Assembly: GCF_014650675.1 (NCBI RefSeq)
Contig: NZ_BMVK01000015.1
Location: 124,001-188,000, forward strand
From: Streptomyces anulatus
GTDB taxonomy: Bacteria > Actinomycetota > Actinomycetes > Streptomycetales > Streptomycetaceae
Length of the DNA stretch: 64,000 nucleotides
Direction: 5' to 3'
The notes under the pieces are model-generated. The model did not search any database. It was given only the letters and a program-made list of their open reading frames with translations, and was not told the origin of the DNA. Both the position numbers and the translations under genes were made by a program. Shown here piece after piece: positions 46,232 to 54,433 of this stretch (the first letter of the stretch is position 1; each line of letters starts with the position of its first letter).

Positions 46232-47080
46232 GTGGGAACGGTGACAGCGACGGTGACGGTGACGGTCGAGGAGGGCGGAGCGGCGGGCGGGACCGGCCCC
46301 GTACGTCTCTTCTGCACCGACCACGGCGGCGACGGCCCGCCCCTGCTCCTGCTGCACGGCCTGGCCGGGCATTCCGGCGAGTGGGATGCGCTGGCGGCCC
46401 GGTTCGCGTCCACGCACCGGGTGGTCGCCTTCGACGCCCGGGGCAGCGGGGCGAGCACCCGCCGCCCCGGGGACGTGACGCGGGCGGCGCACGTCCGTGA
46501 TGTCCTCGCGGTCGCGGACCGGTTCGGCCTGGCCGGGGAGGACACGGTGCTGGTCGGCCAGTCGATGGGCGGCCTCACCGCGCTGCTGGCGGCGGCGGCC
46601 CACCCGGAGGTGTGCCGGGCGCTGGTCCTGATCGAGGCGGGCCCGGCGGGGCCGAGTCCCCAACTGCCGGAACAGATAGGCGGCTGGCTCGATTCGTGGC
46701 CGGTGCCGGTGCCGTTCCCGGACGCGGGCGCGGCCGAGGCGTTCTTCGGCGGCGGACCCGCGGGCCGGGCCTGGGCGGCGGGGCTCGTGCCGGGCCCCGG
46801 CGGTCTGCACCCCCGGGTCGACCGGGACGTGATGGTGGCCACCGTCCAGGAGAACGCGCAGCGGCACTACTGGGACGACTGGGACAGGGTGCGCTGCCCG
46901 GTGCTGGTGGTCCGGGGCGAAAATGGCGCGATGAAGCCGGTCGAGACGGACCGGATGCGGGCCCGGCGCCCGGGGACGCGGATCGGCGTGATCCCGGGAG
47001 CCGGTCACGACGCCCACCTGGACAACACGGCTGCGGTGTACGGGGAGATGGCGGCCTTTCTCGCGCAGCTCCGCGCGTAA
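46232..47080 (+). CDS. Alpha/beta-fold hydrolase
   Basis: A 282-residue serine hydrolase. The oxyanion region is LLLLHGLAGHSGEWDALAARF, the nucleophile elbow is LVGQSMGGLTALLAAAAHPE (Ser in GQSMGG), the acid is probably the Asp/Glu after VLVVRGENG, and the His is in IPGAGHDAHLDN. The substrate is unknown; lactonase, esterase and haloperoxidase-like members share this pattern. The GTG start at 46232 follows GCAGGAG; the upstream frame to 46055 overlaps the divergent promoter and is rejected. Confidence 0.87.
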   Translation: MGTVTATVTVTVEEGGAAGGTGPVRLFCTDHGGDGPPLLLLHGLAGHSGEWDALAARFASTHRVVAFDARGSGASTRRPGDVTRAAHVRDVLAVADRFGLAGEDTVLVGQSMGGLTALLAAAAHPEVCRALVLIEAGPAGPSPQLPEQIGGWLDSWPVPVPFPDAGAAEAFFGGGPAGRAWAAGLVPGPGGLHPRVDRDVMVATVQENAQRHYWDDWDRVRCPVLVVRGENGAMKPVETDRMRARRPGTRIGVIPGAGHDAHLDNTAAVYGEMAAFLAQLRA

Positions 47081-47144
47081 GGCGGGCAGTTGTGCCGTCT
47101 GCGGTGCCGTGTAGGGTCTGGACCCTTCGCACGAGGGGGGTCTC

Positions 47145-47744
47145 ATGCTGTTCCGCGACGCTGTCCGCACGACCACCGGTACGGGCGCCCGTGGCGGCGC
47201 TCACCGCCCGGTCCGAACAGGGCTGCGTACCGGCGCACTTGCCGTGATCGTCGCTGTGGCGCTGGTGTCCTGTACCCAGGCGTCGAGCGGCGGCGGACCC
47301 GGGGCGGACGTCCCGGCCGCCTCCGCGGACCCGGCGGCGGACCGGGCGCGGATCGCGGAGGACACCGAGAACGCGGACCTGGCCGAGCGGGAGGCCACCG
47401 CGGAGGAGCCCGCCGTCGTGCCCACACCCGGCCCCGCGCTGGTCCGCGACGCCTTCGCGACCCTTCAGGCGACGCTCGACGACACCTGCACCCCGGGCGC
47501 GGGCGACTGCGCCTACTTCCTCGGCCGGGTCACCCGGGAACTCACCGAGCTGGACGAGTCGATGCGGGCGGACGACAAGGGCCCCGGCCACTTCAAGAAG
47601 CCGCTCGCCGACATGAAGGTCCTGTTCGACAAGCTCGGCGACGACCGGTCCGAGGCACACCTGGAGACGTACTTCTCCGAGATCGTCGGCACCCGCGACG
47701 GCATCAACACCTGGATGCAGGACCACCCCGACGACTACCGCTGA
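47145..47744 (+). CDS. Predicted lipoprotein of unknown function
   Basis: A 199-residue exported protein with a basic N-region (25 residues), hydrophobic AVIVAVALVSC and lipobox Cys near residue 43. The mature part has two conserved-looking cysteines (TCTPGAGDCAYFLGRV) and a helical C-terminus ending NTWMQDHPDDYR. GAGGGGGG precedes the ATG, and a TAGGGT -10-like box lies at 47112-47117. No domain is recognised. Confidence 0.75.
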   Translation: MLFRDAVRTTTGTGARGGAHRPVRTGLRTGALAVIVAVALVSCTQASSGGGPGADVPAASADPAADRARIAEDTENADLAEREATAEEPAVVPTPGPALVRDAFATLQATLDDTCTPGAGDCAYFLGRVTRELTELDESMRADDKGPGHFKKPLADMKVLFDKLGDDRSEAHLETYFSEIVGTRDGINTWMQDHPDDYR

Positions 47745-47871
47745 CCGTCGAGGGGCCGCCTCCGTACGCCCTGCGAGCTGCCCCCCCCCGCGAGAAGCGC
47801 GAGAACGTGCGCCATCCGCCCCGCCCGGCACCTCCCCGGCCGCTCCTCTGCCTGCGCCGGGGCCATGTCAC

Positions 47872-48654
47872 GTGAGTGAGGGAAGCGTGGACCTGTACGA
47901 AGTGGTCGGCCTGCTCGCCGCAGCCACGGCGGCCGGCTGGGTGGACGCGGTGGTCGGCGGGGGCGGGGTGCTGCTCATCCCGGTGCTCCTGCTGGCCTTC
48001 CCCACGTACTCGCCCGCGGTGGCGCTGGGCACGAACAAGATCGCGGCGGTGATGGGCACCGCGACCGCCGCGTACCTGTACCAGCGGCGCACCGAGCTGG
48101 ACCGCTCGGTCCTGCTGCCGGCCGCCGGGCTCGCGGTCCCCTTCGGCGCGCTCGGGGCGCTGTCCGCTTCGAGCGTTCCCACCAGCTACTTCCGGCCCGT
48201 GATCATGGGCCTGCTCATCACGGTGGCGCTCTTCGTGGCCTTCCGGCCCGGCTTCGGGGTCCAGCAGCGGACCATCGTCGTCACCCCGCGCCGCCGCACT
48301 GCGGCGATCCTCGTCGCGGGCGTCGGCATCGGCTTCTACGACGGGGTCTTCGGGCCCGGCGTCGGCACCTTCCTCATCATTTCCTTCACCACGCTGCTCG
48401 CGACCCGGTTCCTGGAGAGCGCGGCCATGGCGAAGGTCATCAACGCCTCCTCCAACCTGGGAGCCCTCGCGGTCTTCGCCTGGCAGGGGAACGTCCTGTG
48501 GGCCCTGGGCCTGGGCATGGCGGTGGGCAACATCGCCGGCGCGATGATCGGGTCGCGCACCGCGATGAAGAGGGGGTCCGGGTTCGTCCGGGTCGTCCTG
48601 GTCGTCGTGGTCACCGGGATGGTGGCCAAGATGGGATTCGACCAGTTCGCCTGA
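47872..48654 (+). CDS. TSUP (TauE/SafE) family membrane transporter
   Basis: A 260-residue permease with about eight helices in two repeats. Repeat signatures are GWVDAVVGGGGVLLIPVLLL with ALGTNKIAAVMGTATAAYLY, and GFYDGVFGPGVGTFLIISFTTLL with INASSNLGALAVFAWQGNVLW. The family exports or imports sulfur-containing organic anions or sulfite. GTG at 47872 or GTG at 47887 may be the start. It converges with the Excalibur lipoprotein gene. Confidence 0.9.
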   Translation: MSEGSVDLYEVVGLLAAATAAGWVDAVVGGGGVLLIPVLLLAFPTYSPAVALGTNKIAAVMGTATAAYLYQRRTELDRSVLLPAAGLAVPFGALGALSASSVPTSYFRPVIMGLLITVALFVAFRPGFGVQQRTIVVTPRRRTAAILVAGVGIGFYDGVFGPGVGTFLIISFTTLLATRFLESAAMAKVINASSNLGALAVFAWQGNVLWALGLGMAVGNIAGAMIGSRTAMKRGSGFVRVVLVVVVTGMVAKMGFDQFA

Positions 48655-48715
48655 CGGGTCCGGGCGGGTGCTGACGGGCGTACCGCGTTCCACGGTCCGC
48701 CCGCCCGGACACGGC

Positions 48716-49588
48716 TCACTCGCAGCCGACGCCGTCCCCGTCGCGGTCCAAGTGCCGTCCGTAGCCCGGGTCCCCGGCCCGGATGGGCGCGGCGCCCGCG
48801 TTCCGTACGGCGGTGCAGTTCGCGTAGGAGACGCTGCCGCCCCCACCGCCACCGCTCGTACCGCCACCGCCGGAGGACGAGACGGACTCGCCCCACGGCT
48901 CGCACCCCACGCCGTCGCCGTCGCGGTCCAGGTGGGGTGCGTAGCCGGGATCGCCCTCCTCGACGGGAGCGGCCCCGGCGGCGCGGGCGGCGTCGCAGTT
49001 CTCGTAGTACGCGGGTGCCGGGTCCGTCGCCTCCGGCGCGGGCTTCGAGGCGTTTCCGGCGGGAGTCGGATGCGCGGACGGAGTCGGTTCAGGGGCGGGT
49101 GCGGTGACGGTGATGCGGACGACGGCGGTGGCCGCGGGGACCTCGGTGCCCTTCACGAGGACCTCGTACGTGAACTTGTCCTCGCCTGCGTACCCGTCCC
49201 GGGCGTTGTACGTGACCGTGGTACCGGACACCGATGCGGAACCATGGGCGGGCTCGGTGTCGATGCTCAGCGTCAGTTCGGCGGGGTCGTAGGCGTCGAG
49301 CAGTGCCGCTCCGGCCCCGCTCTCCAGGGTGACGGAGTCGTTGTCGAGGACGTCCACGTCCAGGCTGTTGCCCGCGTCCACGCTCTGCTCGTCGTCCATG
49401 AGCGCCAGGGCCCGTTCCACGGAGGCCGAAGGACCCACCGACGCGGCGACCTTCCCGCCCCGGTCGTCCGTGGTGCCGTCGTCGCCCCCGCACCCCGTCA
49501 GGATCAGCGCGAGCGCGCCCGCTCCGGCCGATATCCGTATGCGGAGGATCCCGCGCCTCGGTCGCCGTGACTGCTTCCTCGTCTGCAT
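48716..49588 (-). CDS. Lipoprotein with Ig-like domain and two Excalibur calcium-binding repeats
   Basis: A 290-residue exported lipoprotein (signal LALILTGC, Cys 33). Residues about 65-160 look like a bacterial Ig/cadherin-like fold (SLDVDVLDNDSVTLE; DGYAGEDKFTYEV). After a Pro/Thr linker come two Excalibur motifs, each with a Cys pair and the calcium loop DRDGDGVGCE (about 220-240 and again at the extreme C-terminus). A Gly/Ser spacer separates them. It is probably surface-exposed and calcium-binding. The ATG at 49588 gives a proper basic signal start. Confidence 0.87.
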   Translation of the reverse strand: MQTRKQSRRPRRGILRIRISAGAGALALILTGCGGDDGTTDDRGGKVAASVGPSASVERALALMDDEQSVDAGNSLDVDVLDNDSVTLESGAGAALLDAYDPAELTLSIDTEPAHGSASVSGTTVTYNARDGYAGEDKFTYEVLVKGTEVPAATAVVRITVTAPAPEPTPSAHPTPAGNASKPAPEATDPAPAYYENCDAARAAGAAPVEEGDPGYAPHLDRDGDGVGCEPWGESVSSSGGGGTSGGGGGGSVSYANCTAVRNAGAAPIRAGDPGYGRHLDRDGDGVGCE

Positions 49589-49820
49589 GTGTTGCCCCCA
49601 AGGCCGAACTCTGTGCGGTGGAGCAGCCGATGCTCGCAGCGCGCCCGGGCGTACATCAGGGGCATGCCGGAAGCGAAGCGGAATTGTGATGAGAGCGTGT
49701 ACAAAGCGTGGAGGGGCGGTCGGGAGGGGTCGAGGGGGAAGCCGCGGGGGAGGCGGGCGAGGACGCGCGGCCGGAGCCGACCACCTCGGGCCTCCACGGA
49801 AGGCCGCTACCGTGTCCCGT

Positions 49821-50831
49821 ATGAAGGACCGCCCGACCGATATCGACGAAACCGTCCTGGCCTCCACTCTCGGGGCCTGGGGCATCGAGCCCGTCACGCT
49901 CACCCACGCTCCGGTCGGCTTCGGCGACCACCACTGGGTCGCGGCCGACGCGGAAGGCGGGCGGACCTTCGTCACGGTCGCCGACCTCGCGCGCAAGCCG
50001 CACTGCGGACGGGACGCGGCCGAGGCGTGGACGGGCCTGAGCCGCGCCATGAACACGGCGGCGACGCTCGAATCCGCCCTCGGCGAGGCGGCGTTGGTCA
50101 CACCACTGCGTACCGGCGACGGCGAGACGCTGCTCCGCCTGACCGACCGGTACGCCGTGAGCGTCTTCCCGTACGTGGACGCGCCCACCGGCCGCTTCGG
50201 CCAGGTGCTGGACCCGGGGGCGCGCCGGATTCTGGTGGAGCGACTGGCACAACTGCACAGCACGCGGCCTCCGTTGGCGACACCGGCCCATCAACCGGGG
50301 CTGCCGGTCCGCCCGGTGATCGAAGAGGCCCTGACCGACCCGCGGCGCTTCCGCGCGGAGTCGGGCCCGTACGCGCAACGATGCCAGGCCCTGCTGACCA
50401 CCAACTACGCAGCACTGCAAGCCGTCTTGGAGCACTTCGACAGCGGTACGGCGCAGCTCGCGTCCGACGCGTCGACCGCCGCCACCGTGGTCACCCACGG
50501 CGAACCCCACGCCGGCAACATCCTGGACCCCGGGGGCCGCACCCTCCTGGTCGACTGGGACACCGTCGCTCTCGCGCCGCCGGAGCGCGACCTCTGGCTG
50601 GCCACCGACGCCCCGGAGGACCTGTCCCGCTACGCCGAACTCACCGGCCACCACCCGGATCCGGTCCTGCTCGCGTACTACGAACTCCGCTGGGCCCTGG
50701 ACGACATGGCGGCCGCACTCGACGTCTTCGGGGACCGGCACCCGGACACGGCCGACACGCGACAGGCGTGGGACGGTCTGGTCGACGCGGTGACCGCGCT
50801 GACAAGCGGGGCGGCCGGCGTCGGCCGGTAG
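49821..50831 (+). CDS. Aminoglycoside phosphotransferase (APH)-family kinase-like protein
   Basis: A 336-residue protein with the APH/choline-kinase fold. The catalytic loop reads VVTHGEPHAGNIL (HGEPHxGN replacing HGDLHxGN) and the metal-binding site LLVDWDTVALAPPERDLW, with WALDDMAAALDVF in the C-lobe. Such proteins phosphorylate aminoglycosides or small metabolites; resistance cannot be inferred from sequence. A TACCGT box at 49808-49813 ends 7 nt before the ATG, fitting a leaderless transcript. GTG 49812 is an alternative start. Confidence 0.85.
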   Translation: MKDRPTDIDETVLASTLGAWGIEPVTLTHAPVGFGDHHWVAADAEGGRTFVTVADLARKPHCGRDAAEAWTGLSRAMNTAATLESALGEAALVTPLRTGDGETLLRLTDRYAVSVFPYVDAPTGRFGQVLDPGARRILVERLAQLHSTRPPLATPAHQPGLPVRPVIEEALTDPRRFRAESGPYAQRCQALLTTNYAALQAVLEHFDSGTAQLASDASTAATVVTHGEPHAGNILDPGGRTLLVDWDTVALAPPERDLWLATDAPEDLSRYAELTGHHPDPVLLAYYELRWALDDMAAALDVFGDRHPDTADTRQAWDGLVDAVTALTSGAAGVGR

Positions 50832-50841
50832 CTAGGTAGGC

Positions 50842-50868
50842 CGGTCTGGCCGGTCTGGCCGGTCTGGG
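50842..50868. repeat. Three tandem 9-bp repeats
   Basis: CCGGTCTGG occurs three times back to back just after the APH-like gene and before the tRNA-like element. No function is evident. Confidence 0.7.
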
Positions 50869-50902
50869 CGAAACACAGGCTTTGTTGACAGTGATCGTGA
50901 GA

Positions 50903-50983
50903 GGACGGGGCCGGCCGGATTCGAACCGGCGTCCTCCCACACGCAGTGAAGGCGCGACAACCGCTGCGCTACGAGCCCCGTCC
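50903..50983 (-). tRNA. tRNA-like element or tRNA pseudogene (anticodon unclear)
   Basis: On the minus strand the T-arm GCCGG-TTCGAAT-CCGGC is perfect, and the ends pair over 8 bp (GGACGGGG/CCCCGTCC). The D-arm AGCGCAGCGGTTGTCGCG is recognisable. The middle folds two ways: an arm CGCGC-CTTCACT-GCGTG with anticodon TCA (UGA, selenocysteine-like), or CTTCA-CTGCGTG-TGGGA with anticodon GCG. Spacer lengths between acceptor and T-arm are not canonical, and there is no long variable arm as expected for tRNA-Sec. It may be a decayed tRNA or an unusual one. Confidence 0.4.
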
Positions 50984-51037
50984 CGTACGCCATCATAGGG
51001 GCGCCCGCCCGCACTCGGTGCTTCGCACCGGACCGGA

Positions 51038-51625
51038 ATGACGAGCTTGGACTCAGGACTCTGGACTCTGCCGATGATCGAGATTCTCGACAACCTGGAC
51101 GTGCTGTACCGGCCGCACCTCGATCTCACGACGATCGAGGTGGGCGGCGTGGCCCTGGGTGCGCCCGCCGTCGGCATCCCACGCCGGAGCATCATCGAGG
51201 CCCAGTCCCCCCTGATCGCGCGGTATCGCGGTGGGACCGACCTCGACAGCGAGTACTACGACGCCGAGGGGCGGCGGCTGACTCCCGACGAGGTCTTCGA
51301 CGACGCCGCCCGGTCGGACGGGTTCCTGTACCGCGCCGACAAGGTCTCGTACAAGGTGCGGGCCGGTGCGGTCGTCGGCTTCGCCATCTACGGCCCGCAT
51401 CTCTCCCACTTCGCCCAACTGGCCTCGTACGAGGAATTCCTGGCCGCCTTCGGCACCCCCGACCGGGCGCGCGAGGACGAGACGTACGGCGACCTCATGG
51501 GCTACGACACCTACTACTGGGGCGCACGGAAGCACGTGAGGTGGGATGCCTGGGACGACCGGGTGAGCCTGATCAACCTGGGAGCCTTCGAGGGAAACTC
51601 GGGCCCTGAAAACTCGGGCCCTTGA
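51038..51625 (+). CDS. Hypothetical protein
   Basis: A 195-residue soluble, acidic protein that I do not recognise. It has an alpha/beta look with many Asp and Tyr residues (GGTDLDSEYYDAEGRRLTPDEVFDDAARSDGFLYRADKVSYKVRAG), resembling small immunity-type proteins only in a general way. The C-terminus is a short duplication (NSGPENSGP). A hairpin CGGTGC-TTC-GCACCG ends 7 nt before the ATG. A second ATG at 51074 (MIEILDNLDVLYR) may be the true start. Codon bias is normal. Confidence 0.65.
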   Translation: MTSLDSGLWTLPMIEILDNLDVLYRPHLDLTTIEVGGVALGAPAVGIPRRSIIEAQSPLIARYRGGTDLDSEYYDAEGRRLTPDEVFDDAARSDGFLYRADKVSYKVRAGAVVGFAIYGPHLSHFAQLASYEEFLAAFGTPDRAREDETYGDLMGYDTYYWGARKHVRWDAWDDRVSLINLGAFEGNSGPENSGP

Positions 51626-51745
51626 CCGATGACGCGCCGGACCCGCTCTCCGGTGCGGGAACTCGCGCGGCTCCGCCGCGTGCCGCCTGCCCGGAGCGGC
51701 CTGCGGACCCGTGCCGACGGCGCCTGCGAACCTCGTCATGAGTGA

Positions 51746-52147
51746 TCAGCCGGCTACGCCGAACCACCCGGGCCGCACCTCGTTCAGGAGCGGTCGCAGC
51801 GACCGCACTGCGGCCCGGAGGTCGTCATCCGTGACCTCAAGAGGTTCCGGCAGGCTCAACCCGTACTGGCGCAGCCGCCAGAGGTCGAAGACGTTGCTCC
51901 CGTCGGCGGCGAAGTCCACATCCACCTCGGTGCCGTTGTCGCTCACGAAGCGGCAGCCCGCCCCGTGCACGGTGTAGGAGTAGATGCCGATGCGGTCGCT
52001 TCTGCTGATCCGGCGCGACCGGGCCAGGCCGAGGAGATCTGCCAGTCGATCGAGCGAGGGGAGTGCCTCTCTCATGGCCTCGTCGACCGTGTTCAGGGCG
52101 CGGACATATCCGAGCACGAGGTCGCGTGCAGTCTCCACCCGTTCCAT
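51746..52147 (-). CDS. Hypothetical protein
   Basis: A 133-residue soluble protein, helical at the N-terminus (TARDLVLGYVRALNTVDEAMREALPSLDRLADLLGL) with a beta-rich middle (IGIYSYTVHGAGCRFVSDNGTEVDVDFAADG) and a conserved-looking FDLWRLRQYG. No family is recognised with certainty. It lies in a run of single genes without operon structure, divergent from the nucleotidyltransferase-like gene 118 nt away. Confidence 0.6.
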   Translation of the reverse strand: MERVETARDLVLGYVRALNTVDEAMREALPSLDRLADLLGLARSRRISRSDRIGIYSYTVHGAGCRFVSDNGTEVDVDFAADGSNVFDLWRLRQYGLSLPEPLEVTDDDLRAAVRSLRPLLNEVRPGWFGVAG

Positions 52148-52253
52148 ACGCCGTCGCCCCCTGAGCCGGTTGGGACAAGGATTGTTCCATGGTCCGCCGG
52201 GCGGCCGGTGTCTCCGCAGAACGGCCTTCGAAACCGATCGGTGGCTCCGCTGC

Positions 52254-52259
52254 TAGATT
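52254..52259 (+). promoter_or_regulatory. Candidate -10 box for leaderless nucleotidyltransferase gene
   Basis: TAGATT ends 6 nt before the ATG at 52266, and no ribosome-binding site is present. Confidence 0.5.
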
Positions 52260-52265
52260 CCTGCG

Positions 52266-52907
52266 ATGAGCGAGCAACTGCCCGATGGCGGCGACGAACT
52301 GTCACCCGAGGAGATCGAGGCGCTCGACGCCAGATGGTCGTCCAGCTGGACTCCGGACGAGGTCGCGCACCGGCTGGCCGGTATCAGCACACCCTGGTGT
52401 GTGGCCGCGGGCTGGGCGCTGGATCTGTTCCGGGGCGGGCAGACGCGCGATCACGGAGACATCGAGATCGCGATTCCGGAGGCAGGCTTTCCCGAGGTCC
52501 GCGACCGCTTTCCCGGATACGTCTTCGACGCGGCGGGCAGCGGCCGGATCTGGGAGGACGCCCCACCGGAGACACTGGCCGCCGTACACCAGACATGGCT
52601 CCGCGATCCGGTCACCGGTGACTACTTGCTCGACGTGTTCCGGGAACCGCACGACGGCGACATCTGGATCTGCCGGCGCGACGAGACGATCCGGCTGCCC
52701 TACAGCGAGATCGTCCACCACACCCGGGACGGCATCCCGTATCTGGCGCCCGAACTGGTGCTCCTGTTCAAGGCCAAGCACATGCGCCCGAAGGACCGGA
52801 GGGACTTCGGCACGACCGTCCCGCACCTGACCGGGGCCCAGCGCGCGACCTTGGCGGAGCTGCTCGCCCGCGTACACCCGGGGCATGCCTGGCTCACGGA
52901 TCTGTAG
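52266..52907 (+). CDS. Aminoglycoside nucleotidyltransferase-like protein
   Basis: A 213-residue protein matching the ANT(2'')/LinB-type nucleotidyltransferase fold. Residues 45-70 read CVAAGWALDLFRGGQTRDHGDIEIAI, the usual GGWAxD...R.H.D.D/E.x motif with Asp-Ile-Glu in place of Asp-x-Asp. Downstream are YLLDVFREPHDGDIWICRRDETIRLPYSEI and LAPELVLLFKAKHMRPKDRRDF, also typical. Members adenylate aminoglycosides or act on unknown substrates; resistance is not established. Confidence 0.8.
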   Translation: MSEQLPDGGDELSPEEIEALDARWSSSWTPDEVAHRLAGISTPWCVAAGWALDLFRGGQTRDHGDIEIAIPEAGFPEVRDRFPGYVFDAAGSGRIWEDAPPETLAAVHQTWLRDPVTGDYLLDVFREPHDGDIWICRRDETIRLPYSEIVHHTRDGIPYLAPELVLLFKAKHMRPKDRRDFGTTVPHLTGAQRATLAELLARVHPGHAWLTDL

Positions 52908-53128
52908 CCGGGGCCGAATGGCACAACGGCGCGCGGTGGTAGTCAGGTTGTGAGCCGGGTGGTGAGCGGGGGCGCACTTTTCGCCGACGGCGGATCGCGA
53001 CGAAACGGTGCGATAGCGTGACGGCGACATCACGTTCTGTGTGCGTTCCCGTACGCAGGGCGGCCCCCGGAGGTGCACCAACACCCACCCGAGGGCCTAC
53101 ACCCCCGAGTGGTTAGGAGCCACCGGAA

Positions 53129-54433
53129 ATGCTGCGTCATGTTATCGCGCCCTCTTCGGGCTGGACCAAAGCTCCGCACACGGTCGTACGCGACCGGCGG
53201 CTGAACAGCGATGCGAAGGTCCTCCTGCTGTACGTCCAGGGCCTCCCCGACTCCGCCACGGACCGCCCGCTCGGCGAGCTGGCGGGCAAGCTGGAGATGA
53301 AGGGCCGCCCGTACCAACTGGCCAAGAAGCAACTGGTGGAGCACGGCTACCTCCACGAGTGGCGGGCGCAGGGCGAGGGCGGACGCTGGGCGACGGACCA
53401 GCTGTTCACCAACACCCCGCTGACGAGCGCCGAGGCGAGGACCGTACGGGCGAGGCTGGAGCCGGACGGCGGGCGCTCACCGGGAGTGGCGGCTGCCGTT
53501 CCGCCGCCGAGTATGCGGCAACCGACGGTCGGCCGACCGACCTCCCGGACGGCCGGTGGCTATGAACCGGAGGAAGACCACAGTGATAAGACCACTCCCC
53601 ACCCACCCTCCGAAGCGGAACGGCCGGAAGCGCGGCTAGCGGAGGCGGAGGCGGAAGCGGACGCGGCGGGGTTGGCGGAGGCTGCGGAGGCGGCAGAGGC
53701 GGCGGGGTCGGCAGAGGCGGAAGGGGAAGCGGAGGCGGCAGAGGTGGAAGGGAGGTCGGGCCCTCACCCCGTCCCGGCCCCTCACCCCGCTTCCCGACTG
53801 GCGCAGGCGGAACGGCTGCTGCTGTCGCTGCGCCACTCACGCCGCGACCTGTTGCTGGGGGTGCGGGAGGCGCGAGGGCTGGCGGTGGAAGCGGTGAAGT
53901 GGCTGGAGGGCGGCTTGCCGGAGGGGGACCTGCGGCAGGCGCTCCTGGCCGACCCGCCCGAGACCGGGGTGCGCTCGGCGGTGGGCTTCCTGCGCCACCG
54001 CCTGATCCAGAAGTGCCCGGTGACCCCGCTGCCGGCTCCGCCGCCCCCGCCGCCCGCCAGGGAGCTGATCGCCTGCGCGGGCGAGGGGGAGGAACACGTC
54101 TTCCGCCCGCTGGGCGACGAGACGCAGTGCGTGGACTGCCGCAGGGCGGCGGCGTACGCGAACTGGATGGTCGACACGGACACGTACGACTTCCCCGAGG
54201 ACATGACCTGGAGGCAACGTGTCGCGGCGGTACGGGAGGCGGACGCGCTCCGAGCCGCGCACTCACCCCAGGGTGACGCGGGCGGCGACGGGCAGGTGGT
54301 CGCTGCCGGTGGCGGGCAGGGTGCGGATGTGGCCGACGGTGGCGGAGCGGGCCATGACCTGATCGATCCGGGCCAGGGGGAGGGAGGCGGGGAAGCTGAA
54401 GGCGAAACCGCGCTCGGCGACGTTCAGACGTGA
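53129..54433 (+). CDS. Winged-helix protein with Ala/Glu linker and zinc-ribbon-like C-terminus
   Basis: A 434-residue ORF. Residues 1-100 form a replication/DNA-binding-type winged helix seen in many Streptomyces proteins (SSGWTKAPHTVVRDRRLNSDAKVLLLYVQGLPD; LAGKLEMKGRPYQLAKKQLVEHGYLHEW). Residues 160-215 are an Ala/Glu repeat. Residues 225-375 are a second helical domain with a possible zinc site: C-A-G-E-G-E-E-H-V-F then CVDC. The last 57 codons run antisense through the 3' end of the nuclease gene and are Gly/Ala/Asp low-complexity. AGGAG precedes the ATG. The function is probably DNA binding; the target is unknown. Confidence 0.8.
   Translation: MLRHVIAPSSGWTKAPHTVVRDRRLNSDAKVLLLYVQGLPDSATDRPLGELAGKLEMKGRPYQLAKKQLVEHGYLHEWRAQGEGGRWATDQLFTNTPLTSAEARTVRARLEPDGGRSPGVAAAVPPPSMRQPTVGRPTSRTAGGYEPEEDHSDKTTPHPPSEAERPEARLAEAEAEADAAGLAEAAEAAEAAGSAEAEGEAEAAEVEGRSGPHPVPAPHPASRLAQAERLLLSLRHSRRDLLLGVREARGLAVEAVKWLEGGLPEGDLRQALLADPPETGVRSAVGFLRHRLIQKCPVTPLPAPPPPPPARELIACAGEGEEHVFRPLGDETQCVDCRRAAAYANWMVDTDTYDFPEDMTWRQRVAAVREADALRAAHSPQGDAGGDGQVVAAGGGQGADVADGGGAGHDLIDPGQGEGGGEAEGETALGDVQT

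Noticed and set aside
50842..50868. Possible CRISPR-like array
   Set aside because: Repeats are 9 bp, contiguous, with no spacers and no cas genes in the window.
50903..50983. Firm call of selenocysteine tRNA
   Set aside because: Although one fold places TCA in the anticodon loop, the long variable arm and uninterrupted 13-bp acceptor/T stack of tRNA-Sec are missing, and no sel genes are in the window.
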